Program-made: the position numbers and the translations under genes
Source of the DNA: Sinorhizobium medicae
GTDB lineage: Bacteria > Pseudomonadota > Alphaproteobacteria > Rhizobiales > Rhizobiaceae
Length of the DNA stretch: 64,000 nt
NCBI RefSeq assembly: GCF_007827695.1
Contig: NZ_VITA01000004.1
Span: 248,001-312,000, forward strand
Reading direction: 5' to 3'
Notes under the pieces: model-generated
Seen by the model: the letters and a program-made list of their open reading frames with translations, nothing else
Told to the model about the DNA's origin: nothing
Database searches by the model: none
In this document: positions 43,808-54,485 of the stretch, piece by piece
Position numbering within the stretch: the first letter of the stretch is position 1
How the letters are laid out: each line of letters opens with the position of its first letter

Positions 43808-44916
43808 GCGATCCGCTTCTCGCTTTCGGTGTCGAAGAACACCGCTTTGTCGAGATTGAAGGCGAGCCGCGCGGTCTGGCCGGGCGCGATGCGGGCATCG
43901 GCCCTGAGGCGCGCAATGATTTCCTTGCCGCCGAGCCGCGTGACGGCGAAGGTGTCCGATCCGGCTGGCTCCACCACCTCGATCAGGCATTCGCCTTCGG
44001 CTACGAATTTGGCATTGCGGTCGGCGCCGTCCGGATCCGTCAGGGCTTCCGGACGAATGCCGAAGATCACCTCTCTGCCGGCATAGGCCGAAAGCGCACC
44101 ATTATGCGGCACGGCGAGTTTCAAGGGTTCGGCATTCGGCCTGGCGAGGGTCACCGCGACCTGCGAGTCCGCCGCCTCGATCCGCGCCTTGACGAGGTTC
44201 ATCGCAGGCGAGCCCATAAAATCGGCGACGAACATGTTCGCCGGATCATTGTATATCTCCGCCGGGGTCCCGAACTGCTGCAGCACGCCGTCCTTCAGCA
44301 CGGCGATCTTGGTCGCAAGCGTCATCGCCTCGATCTGGTCGTGCGTGACATAGACGATCGTCGTCTTCATGCGGTGATGCAGCCGCTTGATCTCGGTGCG
44401 CATATCGACGCGCAGCTTGGCGTCGAGGTTCGAAAGCGGCTCGTCGAACAGGAATACCTGCGGCTCGCGCACCAGCGCCCGGCCCATGGCGACGCGTTGG
44501 CGCTGGCCGCCGGAAAGCTGGCTCGGCTTGCGCTCGAGCAGATGACCGATCTGCAGCATGTCTGCGACCTGGCGGATCGCCTTCTCGCGCTCTTCCTTCG
44601 GCACGCCGCGGATCTCCATGCCGAAGGCGATGTTGCCGGCGACCGTCATATTCGGATAGAGCGCATAGGACTGGAACACCATGGCGATATCGCGCTTCGA
44701 CGGATGCAGCCCCGCAACCGAGCGGCCGTTGATGGCGATATCACCCGAGGTGATCGGCTCCAGTCCGGCGATCGTGTTCAAAAGCGTGGACTTGCCGCAG
44801 CCGGAAGGGCCGACGAGTACCAGAAAACCGCCTTCGTCTATCTCCAGATTGATGTCCTTGAGGATTTCGAGAGCGCCGTAGGATTTGCGTAGATTGGTGA
44901 TCTTCAGGAATGACAT
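43804..44916 (-). CDS. Carbohydrate ABC transporter ATP-binding protein (UgpC/MalK type)
   Basis: A 370-residue ATPase of the CUT1 class. It has Walker A GPSGCGKSTLLN, Q-loop QSYALYPNMTV, signature LSGGQRQRVAMGRAL, and Walker B FLFDEPLSNLDAK. The switch is VTHDQIEAM. The C-terminal third (about 240-370) is the OB-fold regulatory domain (GIRPEALTDPDG). It starts 4 bases after the second permease stop. With two permeases and a binding protein on the same strand it makes a complete importer for a sugar, polyol or glycoside. Confidence 0.94.
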   Translation of the reverse strand: MSFLKITNLRKSYGALEILKDINLEIDEGGFLVLVGPSGCGKSTLLNTIAGLEPITSGDIAINGRSVAGLHPSKRDIAMVFQSYALYPNMTVAGNIAFGMEIRGVPKEEREKAIRQVADMLQIGHLLERKPSQLSGGQRQRVAMGRALVREPQVFLFDEPLSNLDAKLRVDMRTEIKRLHHRMKTTIVYVTHDQIEAMTLATKIAVLKDGVLQQFGTPAEIYNDPANMFVADFMGSPAMNLVKARIEAADSQVAVTLARPNAEPLKLAVPHNGALSAYAGREVIFGIRPEALTDPDGADRNAKFVAEGECLIEVVEPAGSDTFAVTRLGGKEIIARLRADARIAPGQTARLAFNLDKAVFFDTESEKRIA

Positions 44917-44920
44917 GGGC

Positions 44921-45802
44921 TTATCCTTTCACGGCGCCGGACATCAGCCCGCGGACGAAGTAGCGGCCGGATACGATGTAGACGATGAGCGTTGGCAGAG
45001 CGGCGAGGATCGCACCGGCGAAATGGACGTTGTATTCCTTGACGCCTGTCGACGAGCTCACGAGGTTGTTGAGCGCCACCGTCATGGGCGTCGAATAAGG
45101 ACCGGAGAACGAGGCGCCGAACAGGAAATCGTTCCAGATATTGGTGAACTGCCAGATGACCGAGACGACGATGATCGGCCCCGAAGACGGCAGCAGGATC
45201 CGCCGGAAAATCTGGAAGAAGCTCGCACCATCGATCTGCGCCGCCCGCACGAGCTCGGTTGGAAAGGCCTCATAGTAGTTGCGGAAATAGAGCGTCGTGA
45301 AGCCGATGCCGTAGACCACATGGACGAGGATCAGACCCCAGATCGAACCGGCGATACCGAGGATACCGAGAATCCGCGCCATCGGGATCAGGACGATCTG
45401 GAACGGGATGAAGCAGGAAAGAAGCAGCATGCCGAAGACGATGTTGGCGCCGGGGAACCGCCACTTGGTCAGTACATAGCCGTTAAGCGCGCCGATTATC
45501 GTTGAGATCGCCACGGCCGGAACGACCATCAGGATCGAGTTGATGAAGAAGGGGCGAAGGCCCGTCGGCTCAACGCCGATCTGCGCCGTCGACCACGCGG
45601 AGAGCCACGGTTCGATGGTCCAGGTCCGGGGCAGGTTCAACATGCCGCCCTGACGGATCTCTTCGAGGGGCTTCAGGGAATTCACCACCATCACGTAAAG
45701 CGGCAGCAACGAATAGAGTGCGAAAAGGATCAGCGCCGAATAGATCAGCGCCCGCGTCAGGCGGTTGTGCGAGATGACGTTCTCGGGACTGGGAGCGCCC
45801 AT
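44921..45802 (-). CDS. Carbohydrate ABC transporter permease (MalG type)
   Basis: A 293-residue inner-membrane protein with six helices. The EAA loop is ELVRAAQIDGASFFQIFRRILLPSSGP, and the protein ends with SGRYFVRGLMSGAVKG, which is the usual C-terminus of the MalG partner in CUT1 importers. The start at ATG 45802 overlaps the stop of the MalF-type gene (TGATG). It probably pairs with that protein to form the channel. Confidence 0.92.
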   Translation of the reverse strand: MGAPSPENVISHNRLTRALIYSALILFALYSLLPLYVMVVNSLKPLEEIRQGGMLNLPRTWTIEPWLSAWSTAQIGVEPTGLRPFFINSILMVVPAVAISTIIGALNGYVLTKWRFPGANIVFGMLLLSCFIPFQIVLIPMARILGILGIAGSIWGLILVHVVYGIGFTTLYFRNYYEAFPTELVRAAQIDGASFFQIFRRILLPSSGPIIVVSVIWQFTNIWNDFLFGASFSGPYSTPMTVALNNLVSSSTGVKEYNVHFAGAILAALPTLIVYIVSGRYFVRGLMSGAVKG

Positions 45803-46680
45803 CAGCCTTTTCCTCCCCGGATTTCGGAATAGAGATAGGGGACGATGATCGAGAAGATCATCACCAGCATGATGATCGCCGACGAGGCGCCGATCGCCAT
45901 CTGGTTGCGGGTGAAGGTGTAGGAATACATGAAGGTCGCCGGGAGTTCGGTCGCCTGCCCAGGCCCGCCGCCGGTGAGCGCAATAATCAGGTCGTAGGCC
46001 TTGATGGCGAGATGGGCGAGAACGACGAAAGCGGAAAGAAAGACCGGTCGCATAAGCGGGATGATGATCCGCCGGTAGATCGTCGGCGTCGTCGCTCCGT
46101 CGATCTGTGCGGCCTTGATGATCTCGTTGTCGACGCCGCGCAGCCCCGCGAGGAACATAGCCATTATGAAGCCGGTGGACTGCCAGACGGCGGCGATCAC
46201 GACGCAATAGATCGCGTAATTGCGGTCCTTGATCCAGTTGAAGGAGAAACTTTCCCAGCCCCAGAGGTGCATCGTGTTTTCAAGTCCGATGCCGGGATCG
46301 AGGAACCATTTCCACGCCGTGCCGGTGACGATGAAGGACAGCGCCATGGGGTAAAGATAAACCGGCCTCAGAAAACCTTCGGCCCGGATCTTCTGGTCGA
46401 GCAGGATCGCGAGCGCCAGACCCAATACCGAGCAGATGGCGATGTAGAGCGTCGCGAATATCGCAAGATTGCTGACGGCACGCCACCAATGCGGCAAGGC
46501 CCAAAGCCGGCTGTAGTTGCTTAAACCCACGAAATTGTAGGACGGCAGCATCTTGCTGTCCGTCACCGACAGGAAGCCCGTATAGGCTATGAAGCCGTAG
46601 ACGAACACCAGGACTATGAGAAAGCTTGGGGCGAGCACGAGCTTGGGCAAAAGCTCCTGCAGCCGGCTGCGGCTGTCCAT
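45802..46680 (-). CDS. Carbohydrate ABC transporter permease (MalF type)
   Basis: A 292-residue partner permease with six helices. Landmarks are the start PKLVLAPSFLIVLVFVYGFI, the EAA loop EIIKAAQIDGATTPTIYRRIIIPLMRP and the following SYTFTRNQMAIGASSAIIML. It follows the binding-protein gene after a 170-base gap that contains repeat copy B, so folding of that repeat could reduce permease expression relative to the binding protein. Confidence 0.92.
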   Translation of the reverse strand: MDSRSRLQELLPKLVLAPSFLIVLVFVYGFIAYTGFLSVTDSKMLPSYNFVGLSNYSRLWALPHWWRAVSNLAIFATLYIAICSVLGLALAILLDQKIRAEGFLRPVYLYPMALSFIVTGTAWKWFLDPGIGLENTMHLWGWESFSFNWIKDRNYAIYCVVIAAVWQSTGFIMAMFLAGLRGVDNEIIKAAQIDGATTPTIYRRIIIPLMRPVFLSAFVVLAHLAIKAYDLIIALTGGGPGQATELPATFMYSYTFTRNQMAIGASSAIIMLVMIFSIIVPYLYSEIRGGKG

Positions 46681-46714
46681 ATTTTTACCACCTATGTTTC
46701 GCTTGTGGAGGGCT

Positions 46715-46845
46715 GCCCCTCATCCGCCTGCCGGCACCTTCTCCCCGCAGGCGGGGAGAAGGGAGATGCCGCACCACCTTCGTCCCCTCTCCCCCGCGGG
46801 CGGGGAGAGGGTCAGTCCTCGGGTAGAACCCGAGCAGAGGGGCCG
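46715..46845. repeat. Rhizobial intergenic mosaic repeat, copy B (most complete)
   Basis: Three inverted modules follow each other. CTTCTCCCCGC with GCGGGGAGAAG lies around 46738-46761, CCCCTCTCCCCCG with CGGGGAGAGGG around 46783-46811, and CTCGGGT with ACCCGAG at 46818-46834. They sit between binding-protein and permease genes inside an operon and would fold strongly in RNA. Confidence 0.65.
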
Positions 46846-46851
46846 CACGCC

Positions 46852-48096
46852 TTACTTCGCGCCTTCGACAGCAGCGACGAGTTCCGTGACTGCCTCCTCC
46901 GAGCTGAGTTCGCCGTTGAACTGGCGCGTGACCACGTCGTAGATCGCATTTTTGACAGACGCCGGATTGGCATGACCATGCGCCATGGATCCAAAGAGCG
47001 TGCCGTTGGTATTGGCTTCCGCGAGGTCCTTGATGCCCTTCTTGCCGCAGGCGTCGAAATCGGTATCGGGAACGTCGGTGCGGGCGGGAACAGACCCCTT
47101 GACGACATTGAACGCCGACTGGAAGGCCGGGCTCTCGATCGCCGTGGCCATCTGCAGCTGCGCCGGGACCTTGTCCTCGGAAACCTTGAACATTGCGAAC
47201 TGGTCGGAGTTGAAGGTTACGGAGCCTTGAGTCCCCGGGTAGCGCATGCAGACGAAATCGGTGCCGGGCACCTTGTTCGCCTTCAGGAATTCGCCCTTCG
47301 CCCAGTCCCCCATGAACTGAAGGCCGGCCTTGTTCTCGATGACCATCGCCGAGGCGAGGTTCCAGTCGCGGCCGGAGAAGTTGTCGTCCACATAGGAGCG
47401 CAGCTTCGTCATCCGGTTAAAAGCTTCCTTCATCTTGTCGCCTCCGAGCGCTGCCGGATCGAGGTCGATGAAGGCCTGCTTGTAGAAGTCGGTGCCGAGC
47501 GAAAGAACCACAGCGTCGAAGATCGTGGCATCCTGCCAGGGCTGCCCGCCATGAGCGATCGGGGTGATGCCCTGCTCCTTGAACTTGTCGAGCAGTGCGA
47601 TCAACTCTTCCCAGGTCGTCGGCTCCTTGGCGCCGGCCTTGTCGAGCGCGGCCTTGTTGATCCAGACCCAGTTCGTCGAGTGGACGTTCACCGGCGCGGC
47701 AATCCAGTGGCCGTCGAATTTCGAGAACTGCTGCAGGGCGGCGGGGATGACCTTGTCCCAGCCTTCTTTGGCGGCGACCTCGTCCAGATTGCCGAGTGCG
47801 CCTTCTTTTGCCCAATCGAGAATGTCGAAGCCGAGCATCTGCACGGCCGTCGGTGCATTGCCCGCTGTGACACGGGCACGAAGCACCGTCATGGCTTCGG
47901 TGCCGCCGCCGCCGGCGACCGGCATGTCGGTCCAGCTGATGCCTTTGCTCTCCAGATCCTTCTTAAGGACGTCGAGGGCCGCGGCTTCGCCGCCTGACGT
48001 CCACCAGTGCAATACTTCCACATTCTCGGCAGCGCGCGCGGCCGTAGCCGCCAGCATCAATGCTGCAACAGCAGTCGTCGTCATGAACTTGCGCAT
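46852..48096 (-). CDS. Carbohydrate ABC transporter substrate-binding protein
   Basis: A 414-residue periplasmic binding protein of family 1 (MalE-like). Residues 1-22 form a signal peptide ([18 protein letters not shown]). The mature protein begins [21 protein letters not shown], the standard CUT1 opening, and continues with the ligand-lobe segments [19 protein letters not shown] and [13 protein letters not shown]. The WWTSGGE pattern is common in binding proteins for mono- or disaccharides such as glucose or glucosides. It is the first gene of the transport part of the cluster; an inverted repeat at 48156 lies just upstream. Confidence 0.92.
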   Translation of the reverse strand: MRKFMTTTAVAALMLAATAARAAENVEVLHWWTSGGEAAALDVLKKDLESKGISWTDMPVAGGGGTEAMTVLRARVTAGNAPTAVQMLGFDILDWAKEGALGNLDEVAAKEGWDKVIPAALQQFSKFDGHWIAAPVNVHSTNWVWINKAALDKAGAKEPTTWEELIALLDKFKEQGITPIAHGGQPWQDATIFDAVVLSLGTDFYKQAFIDLDPAALGGDKMKEAFNRMTKLRSYVDDNFSGRDWNLASAMVIENKAGLQFMGDWAKGEFLKANKVPGTDFVCMRYPGTQGSVTFNSDQFAMFKVSEDKVPAQLQMATAIESPAFQSAFNVVKGSVPARTDVPDTDFDACGKKGIKDLAEANTNGTLFGSMAHGHANPASVKNAIYDVVTRQFNGELSSEEAVTELVAAVEGAK

Positions 48097-48155
48097 CGTA
48101 TCCTCCCGTTTGCAAGTTACTGAGGCGGAACCTCCTCCGCCCTTCCTGGATCATG

Positions 48156-48186
48156 ATGATTTCAGGTCGGAACGACATGAAATCAT
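48156..48186. promoter_or_regulatory. Long inverted repeat upstream of the binding-protein gene
   Basis: ATGATTTCA (48156-48164) is matched exactly by TGAAATCAT (48178-48186), with TCG/CGA inside, giving an interrupted 31-base palindrome. It lies 60 bases upstream of the binding-protein start and 52 bases after the aldehyde dehydrogenase stop. It could be an operator, or a terminator of the upstream operon; there is no strong T-tract. Confidence 0.4.
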
Positions 48187-48237
48187 GACCGAGATCTTTC
48201 CAAAAGCAGTCCGCTCTTCATCATTCGCCTCGCTGTC

Positions 48238-49746
48238 TCAGCGCGGCATCCACCAGTTGGTCCTCTGGCCGATATGCATGTTGAGCGTCTTCGTTTCCGT
48301 ATAATCCTCGACCGCATGGCGTCCGAGTTCGCGGCCGAGCCCCGATTGCCGGTAGCCGCCGAAGGGCAGCTCCGATGCGCCGTCCATGAAAGTATTCATC
48401 CAGATGGTCCCGGCGCGCACGCGCCGCCCGATCGTAAGGCAGGTGTCGAAATCACGGCTCCAGACACCGGCCGAAAGTCCGTAGTCGATCGAATTGGCGA
48501 TGCGGATCGCCTCCTCCGTCGTTTCGAAAGTCAGCACAGAGAGAACCGGGCCGAAGACTTCCTCCCGCGCCACTGCCATTTCGGGTCTGACCGCAGAGAG
48601 GATGGTCGGAGCCATGAACTGCCCCATGCCGAGATCGAGCTCCATGCCACCATGGGTCACCCTCGCACCTTCGTTCGACGCCGACGAGACATAGCCGGCG
48701 ATCTTCTGAAGATGCTGCGGGGTGATGATCGCGCCGACCTGCGTTTCAGGATCGAGCGGATCGCCCACCTTCACCTTTGCCGAAAGGCCGGCGATGCGCG
48801 CCGTCACCTCCTCGGCAATGTCGCGGTGAAGGATCAGCCGTGAGCCGGCATTGCAGCATTCGCCGGCATTGAAATAGGCACCAAAGACGGCCGCATCGAT
48901 GAATTCATCCAGATTGGCGTCCGGAAAGACGATCTGCGGGTTCTTGCCGCCGAGTTCCAGCGAGACTTTTTTCAGGGTCTGCGCCGCATTCGCCATGGTC
49001 AGCCTGCCAATGCCGGTGGAGCCCGTGAAGGAGACCATGTCGACATGCGGGTGCGTCGTGAGCGGGGCGCCGGCCTCCGGTCCCGTGCCGACGATGATGT
49101 TCACGGCGCCTGCGGGCACGCCTGCAGCTTCCAGGATCTCGCCGAGCACCAGCGTCGAGGCGGAGGTGAGCTCCGACGGTTTCACCACGGTCGTGCAGCC
49201 GGCGGCGAGTGCAAAGGGGAGCTTCTGGCTTACGATCAGGAAAGGGAAATTCCAGGGCGTGATGATTGAAACGACACCGATCGGCTCGCGCAGCACCACG
49301 CCGAGCGTCCCCTCCCCGAGCGTGTTGTAGCTTTCGCCGGAGAGATCGCGGGCAAGTGCCGCAGCATAGCGCCAGATGTCGGCGGCACCGGCCAGTTCGC
49401 CTTTTGCCTGGCTGATCGGCTTGCCGGATTCGACCGCGTCGAGAAAGGCGAGTTCATCCGCGCGCGCCGCGACCATGTCGGCGACCTTGAGCAGGATCAG
49501 CGATCTCTCCGCGGCGGTCATGCGCGGCCATGGGCCCTGGTCGAAGGCGCGCCGCGCCGCGGCGATCGCCCGCTCGGCATCGACCTTCGTAGCGGCCTGA
49601 TAGCGGCTGACGACGACGCCGTGCCCGGGTGCCACGCGCTCGATCGTCCGGCCCTCGGCGCTATCGACCCACTGGCCGTCGATCAGCATTCGGAATTCAC
49701 GGACCTTGTATTCGCCGAGCGCCTTCGGCCTTACGAGTACCGTCAT
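48238..49746 (-). CDS. NAD(P)-dependent aldehyde dehydrogenase
   Basis: A 502-residue aldehyde dehydrogenase of the betaine/aminobutyraldehyde-like group. Landmarks are ITPWNFPFLIVSQKLPFALAAGC, the cofactor loop SFTGSTGIGRL, the general base glutamate in LELGGKNP and the catalytic cysteine in AGECCNAGSR. The end is ELPFGGYRQSGLGRELGRHAVEDYTETK. It starts at ATG 49746, sharing one base with the enoyl-CoA hydratase stop (TGATG). It closes the LacI-led operon. The substrate is unknown; a short hydroxy- or amino-aldehyde from the imported compound is likely. Confidence 0.9.
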   Translation of the reverse strand: MTVLVRPKALGEYKVREFRMLIDGQWVDSAEGRTIERVAPGHGVVVSRYQAATKVDAERAIAAARRAFDQGPWPRMTAAERSLILLKVADMVAARADELAFLDAVESGKPISQAKGELAGAADIWRYAAALARDLSGESYNTLGEGTLGVVLREPIGVVSIITPWNFPFLIVSQKLPFALAAGCTTVVKPSELTSASTLVLGEILEAAGVPAGAVNIIVGTGPEAGAPLTTHPHVDMVSFTGSTGIGRLTMANAAQTLKKVSLELGGKNPQIVFPDANLDEFIDAAVFGAYFNAGECCNAGSRLILHRDIAEEVTARIAGLSAKVKVGDPLDPETQVGAIITPQHLQKIAGYVSSASNEGARVTHGGMELDLGMGQFMAPTILSAVRPEMAVAREEVFGPVLSVLTFETTEEAIRIANSIDYGLSAGVWSRDFDTCLTIGRRVRAGTIWMNTFMDGASELPFGGYRQSGLGRELGRHAVEDYTETKTLNMHIGQRTNWWMPR

Positions 49747-50525
49747 CACCATTCTCCCTTGAAGCATGCTTCGCGCTTTTCACTGAAAGCCGCCACGCCT
49801 TCCTTGAGATCGCCGGTCTTGGCGACGAGAATCGAACCCAGCGCTTCCACCGCCGCGCCCTTGTCCTCGCCGCTTGCCGAGGCGATCATCAGTTTCGATA
49901 TTTCCAGTGCCGCGGGGCCGCGGCTGGCGATCCGCCTGCCATAATCAAGCGCTGCGTGCATGACCGTGCCGGTCTCGACGACGGCGTCGACCAGCCCTTC
50001 GGCCTCGGCTTGTGCCGCCGTGAACATCTCGCCGCCAAGCACCATGCGGCGGACGATCTGCGCGCCGAACCGGGCCACCAGGCGTTGCGTACCGGACCAG
50101 CCGGGAACCATGCCGAGGCTCGTCTCCGGCAGGCCGATCTTCACATGTTTTTCGGCCAGGCGAATATCCGCCGCCGCCGCCAGTTCCAGACCGCCGCCGA
50201 GCGCGTGGCCGTTGAGCGCAGCGACGACCGGCATGCGCAGCGTGGCGAGCCGCTCGAAAACACGGTGACCGAACCGAACCCAGTCATGGCCGAAGGAGGC
50301 TGGCTCCATGCCGCCCCAGGCCTTGATGTCGCCACCGGCGGAAAAGGCCTTGCCCTCGCCGGTAAGGATGATAACGCGCACGTCGCGTTTCGCCTCCACG
50401 GTATCGCAGGCTGCGCTGAGCGCTCTCAGCATGTCGATGTCGAAGGCATTGAGCTTTTCCGGCCGCGAAACCGTCAGGGTCGCGATCGGACCGTCGAAAT
50501 CGAGACGGATTCGTTCGTCAGCCAT
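49746..50525 (-). CDS. Enoyl-CoA hydratase/isomerase family protein
   Basis: A 259-residue crotonase-fold protein. The oxyanion-hole segments are visible as AFSAGGDIKAWGG and NGHALGGGLELAAAADIRLAE, and the second catalytic glutamate region is LPETSLGMVPGWSGTQRL. It would hydrate or isomerise a short acyl-CoA. The ATG at 50525 has GGAGGT five bases upstream, while the alternative GTG six bases earlier would sit on that site. It overlaps the CoA-transferase stop by 8 bases. The next gene downstream is the aldehyde dehydrogenase. Confidence 0.9.
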   Translation of the reverse strand: MADERIRLDFDGPIATLTVSRPEKLNAFDIDMLRALSAACDTVEAKRDVRVIILTGEGKAFSAGGDIKAWGGMEPASFGHDWVRFGHRVFERLATLRMPVVAALNGHALGGGLELAAAADIRLAEKHVKIGLPETSLGMVPGWSGTQRLVARFGAQIVRRMVLGGEMFTAAQAEAEGLVDAVVETGTVMHAALDYGRRIASRGPAALEISKLMIASASGEDKGAAVEALGSILVAKTGDLKEGVAAFSEKREACFKGEW

Positions 50526-52137
50526 CGACACCTCCCGCCAGCCGGCGCTGGCTTTTCATGGGCAGCGCCAGCCCGATAGGCGCTTCACCGAAGAGTGCCG
50601 AATCCATGAGCTTGAGTTTGTCGGAGACCATCAACGGAAATTCCGACTGGCGGAGAATATGCGTTTCGAGGTCGACGCCCGGGGCGATCTCAGTGAGAAC
50701 GACACCCTCCGGCGTCAGCTTCATCACGCAACGCTCGGTCACATAGGTGATCTTCTGCCGCTGCTCGACGGCCCGGCGGCCGGAGAAGGTGACGTGTTCG
50801 ACCTGATTTACCAGCTTCTTGAGCTTGCCTTCCCTGTGGATGACGAGCCGGCCATCGGAAACTGCGAGCTTGGCGCCGGCATTGAACATGCCGGAGAAGA
50901 CGATCTTCTTCGCCCGCGCGGTGATGTCGACGAACCCGCCTGCTCCCGCCGTCACATGGGGGCGGAAGCTGAGTTGCGAAACATTGACGGAGCCGGTGCG
51001 GTCGATCTCCAGGAAGGAGAGCAGAGATGCATCGAAGCCCGCCCCCTGGAAATAGGTGAACTGATAGGGCGATGGCATGAAGGCGTCCGCATTCGAGGCG
51101 CAGCCGAAGGCGAAATCGAGGAGCGGCACACCGCCGACGGCACCCTGTTCGATGACCCAGGTCACGGCACCGTGCAGCCCTTCTTCGATGAGAATACGCG
51201 GGACGTTGGCGGAAATGCCGAAGCCTAGATTGACGGCACTGCCTGCTTCGAGTTCCTGCGCCACACGCCGCGCGATCACCTTTTGAATATTGAATTCCGG
51301 CAGTCGGAAACTGTCGAGCGGCCGAAAGATCTCGCCGGAAATGGCCGGGTCGTAAAGCGTCTGCGTCGTCTGCTTCTGATCGGGATCGACGACGACATAA
51401 TCGACCAATACGCCCGGCACGCGCACGTCATGAGGCTTCAGCGAGCCTTCCTTGGCTAGTCGCTTCACCTGGGCAATGACGATGCCGCCATTGTTGCGGG
51501 CTGCGAGGGCCTGATCGAGCCCGCCGAGATAGGCACCCTCATGCTCATAGGTGAGATTGCCGCGTTCGTCCGCCGTCGTGGCCCGGATGATCGCCACCTG
51601 GGGCGCGATCGCCTTGAAATAAAGCCAATCCTCCCCCTCGAAGGCGATCTTCTGGACGACCGGTTCGGATGCTGCGGACGCGTTCATGGCGCAGCCTTCG
51701 CGCGAAGGGTCGACGAAAGTGTCGAGCCCGACCTTGGTCATTACGCCGGGACGCTTCGCCGCCGCCTCACGATGCATGTCGAAGAGAATGCCCGATGGGA
51801 TGTTGTAGGCCGCCACCTCGTTCGCGCCGATCATCTGCCAGATCAGGGGCGGCTCGGCGCTCGATGGTCCGGAGGGATAGGAGCCGCCGATGATTTTCTT
51901 CAGCAGGCCCTTCCTGGCGATGTGGTCCACGCCCTTGATGCCGCTCATGTCGCCGGCGGCGATCGGATGCAGAGTCGTCAGGTCACGCGGGTGCCCGGTC
52001 GCCTCGAAACGCTCGCCGATCGCCTTCAGCATCAGGTCCGGGCAGCCAAGGCCGCTGGAGGAGGAAACCGAAACGATCGCCCCGTCGGGGATCAGACCGG
52101 CTGCTTGCGCAGGCGAGATGTGTTTGCCCGTCGTCAT
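50518..52137 (-). CDS. Acyl-CoA:acetate/3-keto acid CoA-transferase (YdiF-like)
   Basis: A 539-residue CoA-transferase with alpha- and beta-like halves fused in one chain. The N-terminal part has GLIPDGAIVSVSSSSGLGCPD. The C-terminal half carries the catalytic glutamate in VIEQGAVGGVPLL, preceded by NLGFGISANVPRIL. It transfers CoA from acetyl-CoA or a similar donor to a carboxylic acid, making the thioester used by the enoyl-CoA hydratase. It starts 4 bases after the Gfo/Idh/MocA gene. Presence in a sugar-type operon is unusual and suggests that the substrate ends as an organic acid. Confidence 0.9.
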   Translation of the reverse strand: MTTGKHISPAQAAGLIPDGAIVSVSSSSGLGCPDLMLKAIGERFEATGHPRDLTTLHPIAAGDMSGIKGVDHIARKGLLKKIIGGSYPSGPSSAEPPLIWQMIGANEVAAYNIPSGILFDMHREAAAKRPGVMTKVGLDTFVDPSREGCAMNASAASEPVVQKIAFEGEDWLYFKAIAPQVAIIRATTADERGNLTYEHEGAYLGGLDQALAARNNGGIVIAQVKRLAKEGSLKPHDVRVPGVLVDYVVVDPDQKQTTQTLYDPAISGEIFRPLDSFRLPEFNIQKVIARRVAQELEAGSAVNLGFGISANVPRILIEEGLHGAVTWVIEQGAVGGVPLLDFAFGCASNADAFMPSPYQFTYFQGAGFDASLLSFLEIDRTGSVNVSQLSFRPHVTAGAGGFVDITARAKKIVFSGMFNAGAKLAVSDGRLVIHREGKLKKLVNQVEHVTFSGRRAVEQRQKITYVTERCVMKLTPEGVVLTEIAPGVDLETHILRQSEFPLMVSDKLKLMDSALFGEAPIGLALPMKSQRRLAGGVDG

Positions 52138-52141
52138 CGCG

Positions 52142-54183
<2,042 letters not shown>

Positions 54184-54224
54184 GGACATCCTCCAACTGG
54201 CTTTGCGCCTCTCGCATCCTTATT

Positions 54225-54242
54225 AATTGGATCGTTCCAATT
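54225..54242. promoter_or_regulatory. LacI-type operator, site 1
   Basis: AATTGGATCGTTCCAATT has 7-base inverted arms around TCGT. It lies 42 bases upstream of the repressor's own start and matches the core of site 2 in reverse complement (TTGGAACGATC). Such 18-base palindromes with a CG centre are typical LacI-family operators. Confidence 0.65.
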
Positions 54243-54428
54243 TCGTCAAGAGGCCTGCTTTCATTTTTTTCTCAGCGTCTTGCCGGCGAGATCTGCCCCG
54301 AAAGAACCCCGCCATTGGTGTAAGGCGCTGAAATAACTAACCCCGCTGGATTATAATCCTTAAGGATCGCCCCAGCGCAAGTCGACCTGCCACTCCAAGC
54401 AATGAACTGGCCGTCACATTCAGTCTTG

Positions 54429-54448
54429 AAATTTGGAACGATCTAAAT
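54429..54448. promoter_or_regulatory. LacI-type operator, site 2
   Basis: AATTTGGAACGATCTAAATT shares the TTGGAACGATC core with site 1 and has near-symmetric arms. It lies 38 bases upstream of the DUF993 gene. Site 1 is about 200 bases away, which would permit looping or separate control of both divergent promoters. Confidence 0.6.
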
Positions 54449-54485
54449 TATCCGATACGACGAAGCAGAGGAGGATCTCAATCCA

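Noticed and set aside
46705..47997. Plus-strand frame spanning the mosaic repeat and the binding-protein gene
   Set aside because: It starts inside a repeat and runs antisense to a gene with signal peptide and binding-protein motifs.
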